A DNA stretch of 64,000 bases from contig NZ_WRPK01000005.1 of assembly GCF_009755815.1 (NCBI RefSeq), positions 186,001 through 250,000 of the forward strand, in the 5' to 3' direction. How positions within the stretch are numbered: position 1 is the stretch's first letter; every line of letters begins with the position of its first letter. Below the pieces are notes generated by a model. The model saw only the letters and a list, made by a program, of their open reading frames with translations. It did no database searches and was not told the DNA's origin. The DNA is from Flavisphingomonas formosensis. GTDB lineage: Bacteria; Pseudomonadota; Alphaproteobacteria; Sphingomonadales; Sphingomonadaceae. The translations under genes were made by a program, and so were the position numbers. Below are positions 57,558 through 64,000 of this stretch, in pieces.

Positions 57558-59684
57558 ATGACCAAGTTCCAAGTCTATCTGATGACGACGATATCGACGA
57601 TGCTGGTGGGCGGCGCGGCCTGCGCGCAGGACAGCGCGGCCGCCGGCACCGGCCTCGGCGACATCATCGTGACGGCGCAGAAGCGCGAGCAGAAGCTGAT
57701 CGACGTGCCGATGGCGATCTCCGTGGTGACCGGCGAGGAGCTGAAGGCCAAGGGCATCGAGAGCGTCCAGGATCTCTCCTTCTCGGTTCCGGGCCTCACG
57801 ATGCGCGAGGATGGCCCCGGCAGCTACACCATCTTCCTGCGCGGGCTCGCCAACCAGTCGGGCAGCGGCGCGCTCGTCGGCCTCTATCTCGACGAAGTGC
57901 CGCTCTCGCTCGACGGTTATAACCAGCTCAGCCCGGTCGAGCTCGATTATGCTCGCGTCGAGGTGCTGAAGGGTCCGCAGGGCACGCTCTACGGCCAGGG
58001 TTCGGCAGGCGGCACGATCCGCTTCATCACCAACAAGCCGAAGCTCGATCGGATCGAGGGCCATGTCGAGGCGCAGGTCTACGACGTGTCGCACGGCGCC
58101 GTCGGCGGCAAGGGCGAGGCGGTGATCAACCTGCCGATCGTCAAGGATCAGCTGGCACTGCGTCTCGCCGGATCCTATGAGGCCGGCGGCGGCTGGATCG
58201 ACCAGCCCGAGGCGGGCATCAAGAACGGCAACGGCACCCGCCTGCTCAATCTGCGCGGCAAGCTGCTTTGGGCTCCATCGGACAATTTCGAGGCGGAGGC
58301 GATGGTGCAGGTGCATCGCGCCAAGACCAAGCTCGGCCTCGGTTTCGAGGAGCCGGATCGCACCGTCGACGTCGGCATCGATCGCGGCGAGCGGCTGATC
58401 CCCAAGAAGTTCGATTTTACCATCTACAATCTCGAGCTGCGCTACGATCTCGGCTTCGCCAAGCTGGTGAGCGCGACGAGCTACATCGACCACAAGCATA
58501 ATTACCCGTTCACCTATATTCCGCGGCCGGGCAATTTCTCCTATAACTATGTCGAAGGGAACGACCTGCGCTACGTCCGCGCGCATCAGTTCAGCCAGGA
58601 AGTGCGCCTCCAATCCTCCGGAAAACCGTTCGAATATACGATCGGCGGATTTTACCGGAGCGAGCGCAATACGATGCTCGACACCTATGAATATATCTAT
58701 TCGCCGGACGGAACGCTCTCAACCAATGGCGGAACCCTGTATCAGAATCTCTATTATTATTCCTATCAGCATTCGAAATCCTATTCACTCTTCGCCGATG
58801 CCGCCTATCACATCACCGATCGGCTGACGGTCGGCGCGGGCGTGCGCTACTTCCACGATCACCAGAAGAGCCTGATCACCTATGTTCCCGATGCCGGCGA
58901 GCTGCAGACTGCCAATTTCCATTCGATCGATCCGCGCGTCTACGCATCCTACAAATATGCCGACAAGGGCACGCTCTACGCCAGTTTCGGCAAGGGTTTC
59001 CGTTCGGGCGGCTTCAACTCGGCGCCATTCGCGCCCTATAAGCCGGAAAAGATCTTCACCTATGAAGTCGGCACCAAGGGGGCGCTGTTCGACAATCATC
59101 TGCTTTTCGATCTCGCCGGCTTCTACACCATCTACAAGGACATGGTCCGCCGCAGGCTGACCCAGGTGGGCGGCGCCTATCTCTCGGAATCGAGCAATAT
59201 CGGCAAGGTGAAGTCGAAGGGTGTCGAGCTCGGCCTGACGGGCCGCGTGATGAAAGGCCTGACGCTGGACGGCACGCTCGCCTATGTCCACAGCCAGATC
59301 GTCGCCACCGATCCGGAGGATCCCGTCAACCTGCCGGGCGACCGGACCGACTATTCGCCACGGTGGAGCTGGACGATCGGCGCGAATTACGCCTTCGACT
59401 GGGCCGCGAACATGCCGGGCTTCATCCGGGTGGACTTCAACCATCGCGATCATGTGACCTATATCGATCGTTCGAGCTTCTACGCGTCGGTGCTGCCGCA
59501 GGTCTCGGACAGCCTGAACCTGCTGAACGCGCGAGTGGGTGCCACTGTTCGGGGAGTGAAGGCCGAGATCTTCGGCGAAAATCTTACCAATCAGAACAAG
59601 GCGGTCGATCCCTATGTCGGCTGGGCCAATTCGAACCGGACGCGTCCGCGCGTGGTCGGCGTCAAGCTCGGCTACGATTTCTGA
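57558..59684 (+). CDS. TonB-dependent outer-membrane receptor
   Basis: 708 residues from ATG 57558, six nt after GGGGG. Signal peptide (VYLMTTISTMLVGGAACA), TonB-box-like GDIIVTAQKREQ, a plug with VEVLKGPQGTLYGQGSAGGTIRF, then the barrel, ending in Phe (VGVKLGYDF). It lies 95 bp after the secreted amidase gene and before peptidases and a peptide transporter, so it most likely imports an amide oligomer. Ligand not determined. Confidence 0.93.
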   Translation: MTKFQVYLMTTISTMLVGGAACAQDSAAAGTGLGDIIVTAQKREQKLIDVPMAISVVTGEELKAKGIESVQDLSFSVPGLTMREDGPGSYTIFLRGLANQSGSGALVGLYLDEVPLSLDGYNQLSPVELDYARVEVLKGPQGTLYGQGSAGGTIRFITNKPKLDRIEGHVEAQVYDVSHGAVGGKGEAVINLPIVKDQLALRLAGSYEAGGGWIDQPEAGIKNGNGTRLLNLRGKLLWAPSDNFEAEAMVQVHRAKTKLGLGFEEPDRTVDVGIDRGERLIPKKFDFTIYNLELRYDLGFAKLVSATSYIDHKHNYPFTYIPRPGNFSYNYVEGNDLRYVRAHQFSQEVRLQSSGKPFEYTIGGFYRSERNTMLDTYEYIYSPDGTLSTNGGTLYQNLYYYSYQHSKSYSLFADAAYHITDRLTVGAGVRYFHDHQKSLITYVPDAGELQTANFHSIDPRVYASYKYADKGTLYASFGKGFRSGGFNSAPFAPYKPEKIFTYEVGTKGALFDNHLLFDLAGFYTIYKDMVRRRLTQVGGAYLSESSNIGKVKSKGVELGLTGRVMKGLTLDGTLAYVHSQIVATDPEDPVNLPGDRTDYSPRWSWTIGANYAFDWAANMPGFIRVDFNHRDHVTYIDRSSFYASVLPQVSDSLNLLNARVGATVRGVKAEIFGENLTNQNKAVDPYVGWANSNRTRPRVVGVKLGYDF

Positions 59685-59702
59685 CGATGACGGCCGAGCG
59701 GC

Positions 59703-60431
59703 ATGGCGCCAGGCCGCATTGATGGTGCGATGGGATCGAAGATGACTGGGGAAAATGACGGCGCCACGCGCCTCGACGAAAAAGTGGGTGACGCCTTCGA
59801 TCCTGCGCTGCTGCTCGAGGCGCGGGCGCGTACCCGGGCGGCGATCGACGCCATTGCCGCGGCGATCCGCCCCGGCATGGCCGAGGAGGCGGCGATGGAG
59901 ATGGCTCGCCAGATGCTGAAGGCGCGCGGCATGCTGCGCGGCTGGCACGGCATCCATGTCCGTTTCGGCCGCAACACGCTGAAGACTTTCGGCGAGCCGG
60001 GCGAGCCGGGCGTGGTGCTGGGCGAGGACGACATCTTCTTCATCGACATCGGCCCGGTGTGGAACGGTTATGAGGGCGATGGCGGCGACACCTTCGTCGT
60101 CGGCGGCGATCCGGCGATGCAGGCCGCGGCGCGCGACGTGCGCACGGTGTTCGACCGCACCCACGCCGCCTGGCGCGGGGAGGGGCTGACCGGCACCGCG
60201 CTGTACGAGCGGGCGGCGGCGGAAGCGGCCGCGCTCGGCTGGGAGTTGAACCTGGCCATGTCCGGCCATCGCCTTTCCGACTTTCCCCACGCCGTGCACT
60301 ACAAGGGCGCCCTCGCCGACAGCGCGCACCGGCCCTCCAGCGGCCTCTGGGTGCTGGAGATCCAGATCCGTCATCCGGATCGGCCGTTCAGCGCCTTCTA
60401 CGAGGATCTGCTGCTGGACGATGCCGGCTGA
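59703..60431 (+). CDS. M24-family metallopeptidase, compact form
   Basis: 242 residues holding just the pita-bread (M24) domain: FIDIGPVWNGYEGDGGDTF gives the two Asp ligands 11 residues apart; SGHRLSDFPH gives the His; WVLEIQIRHP and AFYEDLLLDD give the two Glu. The N-terminal creatinase domain of aminopeptidase P is absent. It would remove N-terminal residues or cleave Xaa-Pro-like amide bonds in the cytoplasm. It follows the TonB gene by 18 bp and may further digest imported oligomers. Confidence 0.85.
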   Translation: MAPGRIDGAMGSKMTGENDGATRLDEKVGDAFDPALLLEARARTRAAIDAIAAAIRPGMAEEAAMEMARQMLKARGMLRGWHGIHVRFGRNTLKTFGEPGEPGVVLGEDDIFFIDIGPVWNGYEGDGGDTFVVGGDPAMQAAARDVRTVFDRTHAAWRGEGLTGTALYERAAAEAAALGWELNLAMSGHRLSDFPHAVHYKGALADSAHRPSSGLWVLEIQIRHPDRPFSAFYEDLLLDDAG

Positions 60432-60567
60432 TCGCGGCGGCCAGGTCTGGTGACGATGGCTCACCGGCCCGCGCCGCTTACACACCGCGGCCCGGCCGCG
60501 GTTCGCGGCAATAAGCCGCCTGCCGGAGCGCGCGGCAGCGCCCGGCGAACAGCGAAGGGACAGGGTT

Positions 60568-61743
60568 TTGAGTGACGTGTTGATCGACCAGGCGGCCCGC
60601 GGCGAAACGCGGCCGGGCGCGGCACAGGCATCGGCGATCGATCTCTATGCGGGCACGCTGATGCCGGACGAGATGGTGCAGGCTTTCGCCTCCGCCGAGC
60701 GTCTGTTCGCCACGCGCCCCATCGCGCGGGGCGGGGCCGTGCGCCCCATCGCCCGCGCCGCGACGATGATCGAGGATCTCCCGGTCCGCGCCGAAGGGCA
60801 GGTCTATGACCTTTACGACTATGTCTCGCGCAACCGCGTCGCGGGGCTGGCGATCCTCAAGGGCGGCGTGCTGCTGGCCGAGCATTATGATCTCGGTATC
60901 GACGCAGGCACGCGCTGGCTGTCCATGTCGATGGCCAAATCGGTCGCGACGACACTGGTGGGCGCGGCGATCCAGGACGGCCATATCGGCTCGGTCGACG
61001 ATCCGCTGACCCGCTATCTGCCCGCGCTGGCCGGCACCGCCTATGAGCCGGTCTCGATCCGCGCGCTGATGCAGATGAGCTCGGGCGTCGACTGGGACGA
61101 TACCCACACCGATCCGCAGTCCCACCGGCGCCGCATGCTCGATCTGCAGGTGGCGCAGCGCGAAGGCGCGATCCTCGATTATGTCGCTTCCTGCACGCGC
61201 ATCGCGCCGCCGGGCACGCGCTGGAACTATAGCACCGGCGAGACGCATGTCGTCGGCGCGCTGGTGCGGGCCGCGACGGGCCGCTGGCTGTCCGACTATC
61301 TGTCCGAGCGCATCTGGTCCCGCCTCGGCATGGAGGCCGATGCGCATTGGTGGCTGGAGGCGCCCGGGGGGCTGGAAGTGGCCGGCAGCGGTATGAGCGC
61401 GACTCTGCGTGATTATGCGCGCTTCGGCCTGTTCATGCTCGGCGGCGGCACGATCGACGGGGAGCGCGTGCTGCCGGAAGGCTGGACGGCGGAAGCCGGC
61501 GCGCCGCGCATGATCGGCGGCAGTCTGGTCGATTACGGCTACATGTGGTGGGCGGTGCCTTCGCGCGACGGCAGCCGGGCCGACGGCGCCTACAGCGCGC
61601 GCGGCATCTTCGGCCAATATATCTATCTGAACCCGGCGCTCGACCTCGCCATTGTCGTGCTCAGCGCGCGATCGAAGCCGAAGGGGGCGGAGGCGATCCT
61701 CGACAACGCGTTCTTCAACAGCGTCGCCGAGGCGCTACGCTGA
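60568..61743 (+). CDS. NylB-like serine hydrolase (beta-lactamase fold)
   Basis: 391 residues, almost the same length as NylB (392). The SxxK motif is SMAKS with Ser121 and Lys124, and the conserved Tyr is Tyr221 in NYSTGETHVVG; NylB has Ser112, Lys115 and Tyr215. The segments LSMSMAKSVATTLVGAAIQDGHIG and MSATLRDYARFGLFMLGGG match the class-C beta-lactamase/6-aminohexanoate-dimer hydrolase family, with GQYIYLNPALDLAIVVLS at the end. No signal peptide, so cytoplasmic like NylB. TTG 60568 is the start with AAGGGACAGGG upstream; GTG 60577 is an alternative. Amide-dimer hydrolysis is inferred from neighbours. Confidence 0.88.
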   Translation: MSDVLIDQAARGETRPGAAQASAIDLYAGTLMPDEMVQAFASAERLFATRPIARGGAVRPIARAATMIEDLPVRAEGQVYDLYDYVSRNRVAGLAILKGGVLLAEHYDLGIDAGTRWLSMSMAKSVATTLVGAAIQDGHIGSVDDPLTRYLPALAGTAYEPVSIRALMQMSSGVDWDDTHTDPQSHRRRMLDLQVAQREGAILDYVASCTRIAPPGTRWNYSTGETHVVGALVRAATGRWLSDYLSERIWSRLGMEADAHWWLEAPGGLEVAGSGMSATLRDYARFGLFMLGGGTIDGERVLPEGWTAEAGAPRMIGGSLVDYGYMWWAVPSRDGSRADGAYSARGIFGQYIYLNPALDLAIVVLSARSKPKGAEAILDNAFFNSVAEALR

Positions 61744-61766
61744 GCGCGACACGAAAGGAGCCGTCC

Positions 61767-63155
61767 GTGGAGATCAGCATCGCCTCCCCCTCCCAGTCCG
61801 ATGCCTCCCGGCGCGGCGAATGGTTCGGCCATCCGCGCGGCCTCGCCTTCATCGCCTTCACCGAGGCGTGGGAGCGCTTTTCCTTCTATGGCATGCAGGC
61901 GCTGCTGGTGCTCTATATGACCGGCCAGCTGCTGCTGCCGGGCCATGTCGAGAAAGTCTGGGGATTCGAGGGGTTCGAGGCGGCATTGACGCTGCTGTTC
62001 GGCGCATTGTCCCGCCAGGCGCTCGCCTCGCAAATCTTCGGCCTCTATGTCGGGCTGGTCTATTTTGCGCCCGTGCTCGGCGGCCTCGTCGGCGACCGGC
62101 TGACCGGACGGCGCCGGGCGGTGCTCGCCGGCGCGGCGCTGATGGCCGGCGGCCATTTCCTGATGGCGATCGAGGCGGCCTTCCTGCCGGCGTTGGCCCT
62201 GCTGATCCTGGGTTGCGGGCTGCTGAAAGGCAATCTCGCTGCGCAGGTCGGCGATCTCTACGCCAAGGAGGACCGGCGGCGCGACGGCGCCTATACGATC
62301 TACTGCACCGCCATCAACATCGGCGCATTCGTCGCGCCGCTCGTCTGCGGCACGCTTGGCGAGCTTTACGGCTGGCATTACGGCTTCACCGCGGCGGGCA
62401 TCGGCATGATGCTGTCGATCGTGATCTACCTGATCGGCATGCGCCACCTCGCGCCCGAGGCCGGGCCGCTGGCGGCGCGCGAGCGGGTGCGGCTGGCGCC
62501 GGGCGAGGGACGAGTGGTCGCCGCGCTGCTCGCCCTGCTGGCTGTTACCGCGCTCTACTGGATCGCGCAGACCCAGGTGTGGAACACCTATCCGCTCTGG
62601 TTGCGCGACAATGTCGATCGGTCGGTGGGCGGCGGCCTCGTCATTCCGGTCACCTGGTTCCAGGCGCTCGATTCGCTCGCCGTGCTGGTGCTCGCACCGG
62701 TGATGATCATCCTGTGGAAACGCCAGGCCGCGCGCGGCGCCGAGCCCGGGGACATGAGCAAGATCGCGCTCGGCATGCTGCTCTATGGCGCCGCCTGCCT
62801 GTTGCTCACCCTCGGCCAGGCCATTGCGGGGCGCGGGCAGGTGTGGCTCGTCTGGCCGGTGCTGTTCCACTTCGTCTGCGCGGTCGCCTATCTTTATGCG
62901 GCGCCGATCGCGCTGGCGCTGGTCTCGCGCGCGGCGCCGGCGGCGGTGAATGCGATGATGGTCGGCGCCTATTATCTCGCCATCTTCGTCGGCGGGATCG
63001 TCAGCGGCTGGCTCGGCCGGTTCTGGGAACCGCTCGGCCCGGCATCGTTCTGGGCGCTGCACGGCGGCATCGCCATCGCCGGGGCCGCGATCCTGATGCT
63101 GTTGCGCGGGGCTTTCCTGCGCGCGCTGCACGTCTCTCCGGCTGCCGCCGGGTGA
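61767..63155 (+). CDS. POT/PTR-family peptide:H+ symporter
   Basis: 462 residues from GTG 61767, six nt after AAAGGAG. TM1 carries the POT signature FTEAWERFSFYGMQALLVLYM (ExxERFxYYG form). Further marks are GLVYFAPVLGGLVGDRLTGRRRAVL (MFS loop) and KGNLAAQVGDLYAKEDRRRDGAYTIYCTAINIGAF, the PTR2 signature. About twelve spans with a mid loop. POT carriers bring in di- and tripeptides with protons, so it is the natural route for dimers produced by the periplasmic amidase into the cytoplasm. It is 23 bp after the NylB-like gene. Confidence 0.92.
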   Translation: MEISIASPSQSDASRRGEWFGHPRGLAFIAFTEAWERFSFYGMQALLVLYMTGQLLLPGHVEKVWGFEGFEAALTLLFGALSRQALASQIFGLYVGLVYFAPVLGGLVGDRLTGRRRAVLAGAALMAGGHFLMAIEAAFLPALALLILGCGLLKGNLAAQVGDLYAKEDRRRDGAYTIYCTAINIGAFVAPLVCGTLGELYGWHYGFTAAGIGMMLSIVIYLIGMRHLAPEAGPLAARERVRLAPGEGRVVAALLALLAVTALYWIAQTQVWNTYPLWLRDNVDRSVGGGLVIPVTWFQALDSLAVLVLAPVMIILWKRQAARGAEPGDMSKIALGMLLYGAACLLLTLGQAIAGRGQVWLVWPVLFHFVCAVAYLYAAPIALALVSRAAPAAVNAMMVGAYYLAIFVGGIVSGWLGRFWEPLGPASFWALHGGIAIAGAAILMLLRGAFLRALHVSPAAAG

Positions 63156-63255
63156 AACTGGTGTCCTGAACGCACCAGCTGCCGATGGTTTGTCATCTTC
63201 CGGATCGAACCCGCCGGGCCGATCAGGAAACCCGCATTGGAAGGGCAGAAACAGC

Positions 63256-64000
63256 ATGACGAACCAGGAGAAGAGCACCGCCGAATGGCAGGCGCTCGAC
63301 AGCGCGCACCATGTCCACAGCTTCACCGATCCCAAGGCGATGGCGGCGAAGGGCACGATCGTCGTGACCCGCGGCGAGGGCTGCTGGATCTGGGACAGCG
63401 AGGGCAACCGCATCCTCGACGGCATGGCCGGCCTGTGGTGCGTCAATGTCGGCTATGGCCGGCGCGAGCTGGTCGAGGCGGCGAGCCGGCAGATGGAGGC
63501 GCTGCCTTATTACAGCAACCATTTCCAGAGCGCGACGCCGCAGATGATCGCTTTGGCCGACAAGCTCGCGGAGCTCACGCCGGGCGATCTCGACCATGTC
63601 TTCTTCGCCAATTCGGGATCGGAGGCGAACGACACGGTTGTCCGCGTCGTGCGCCGCTACTGGCAGCTGCAGGGGCAGCCGGCGAAGCAGATCTTCATCG
63701 GCCGCACGCTCGGCTATCATGGCAGCACGCTGGCGGCGACGAGCCTCGGCGGCATGGCGCACATGCATGCCATGGGCCATTCGCTGCTGCCCGGTTTCGC
63801 GCATATCCCCCATCCGCACTGGTATCTGTCGGGCACGGCGCTGGATCGCGACGCCTTCGGGCTGGAGTGCGCACGGGCGCTGGAAGCCAAGATCCTCGAG
63901 CTGGGTGCGGAGAATGTCGCCGCCTTCATCGGCGAGCCGGTGCAGGGCGCGGGCGGCGTGATCGATCCGCCCGCCACCTACTGGCCCGAGATCCAGCGCA
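63256..64000 (+). CDS. Class-III omega-aminotransferase, 5' part
   Basis: 248 codons are present and the frame is open at the window end. The start is MTNQEKSTAEWQALDSAHHVH; GCWIWDSEGNRILDGMAGLWCVNVGYG, FFANSGSEANDTVVR and TLGYHGSTLAATSLGG are class-III aminotransferase marks, and FIGEPVQGAGGVIDPP lies just before the cut. The catalytic Lys is beyond the window. Proteins of this shape use pyruvate or 2-oxoglutarate and omega-amino acids, putrescine or beta-alanine as donors. In Arthrobacter KI72 the aminotransferase NylD1 acts on the 6-aminohexanoate produced by NylA/B/C, so its place here supports a terminal deamination step. Confidence 0.9.
   Translation, partial: MTNQEKSTAEWQALDSAHHVHSFTDPKAMAAKGTIVVTRGEGCWIWDSEGNRILDGMAGLWCVNVGYGRRELVEAASRQMEALPYYSNHFQSATPQMIALADKLAELTPGDLDHVFFANSGSEANDTVVRVVRRYWQLQGQPAKQIFIGRTLGYHGSTLAATSLGGMAHMHAMGHSLLPGFAHIPHPHWYLSGTALDRDAFGLECARALEAKILELGAENVAAFIGEPVQGAGGVIDPPATYWPEIQR

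Noticed and set aside
1-64000. tRNA/rRNA genes, CRISPR arrays, insertion sequences, phage genes
   Set aside because: Looked for on both strands by eye; no cloverleaf, spaced identical repeats of CRISPR type, transposase or integrase-like protein was recognised.

Overview
The window is high-G+C, gene-dense DNA from an alphaproteobacterium, most probably a sphingomonad (Sphingomonadaceae/Sphingosinicellaceae type). The reasons are three large TonB-dependent receptors whose mature N-termini all carry the EIIVTAQKR-type TonB-box motif typical of sphingomonads, a host-attachment-family protein, a WalW-type deacetylase, and many short catabolic operons. I see no rRNA, tRNA, CRISPR array, transposase or phage gene, so it reads as a chromosome-like catabolic region. 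The last gene and probably the first run off the window ends.

Layout. 1-348: end of a LuxR-type regulator. 473-7718: TonB receptor, DUF917 protein, hydantoinase/oxoprolinase-like ATPase, second DUF917 protein and an MFS carrier, preceded by three phased direct repeats. 7761-13979 (mostly minus): host-attachment-like protein, glycosyltransferase, cNMP-binding/thioredoxin-reductase-like flavoprotein, CPA1 antiporter and DUF3429 protein. 14184-19391: class-III PLP enzyme of the phospho-lyase type, an APH-fold kinase, TetR, MFS and SDR; an identical 16-bp operator lies at both ends of this block. 19474-26724 (minus): a complete aromatic-amine-dehydrogenase-type cluster (cyt c, heavy chain, MauE, MauD, TTQ light chain, cyt c), then an HDAC-family amidohydrolase and a TonB receptor; a divergent AraC regulator follows.

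27975-34366 (minus): an apparent eight-gene operon for a four-subunit 2-oxoacid:ferredoxin oxidoreductase with TetR, cupin, D-2-hydroxyacid dehydrogenase and CoA ligase. 34494-38672: Lrp-type regulator divergent from bifunctional putA. 38761-40530: MASE1-PAS-GGDEF protein. 40610-47875: CoA-thioester degradation genes (ECH, ECH/3-hydroxyacyl-CoA dehydrogenase fusion, two related alpha/beta hydrolases, an uncharacterised 101-aa protein, CoA ligase). 47934-49491: small acidic protein, MarR-GNAT fusion with a clear operator, and a small HNH protein. 49617-54746: a tightly overlapping surface-glycan-type operon (deacetylase, two FemAB-like acyltransferases, JmjC-like cupin, GT2).

54874-64000 is the most interesting block. 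It holds a LuxR-type regulator, a secreted P1/NylC-like N-terminal-nucleophile amidase, a TonB receptor, an M24 peptidase, a NylB-like serine hydrolase, a POT-family peptide transporter and an omega-aminotransferase. Together these could form an import-and-degrade pathway for linear amide oligomers of omega- or beta-amino acids, analogous in parts list to nylon-oligomer degradation but with outer-membrane uptake added. All functions are read from sequence motifs and remembered family features; no database search was possible.
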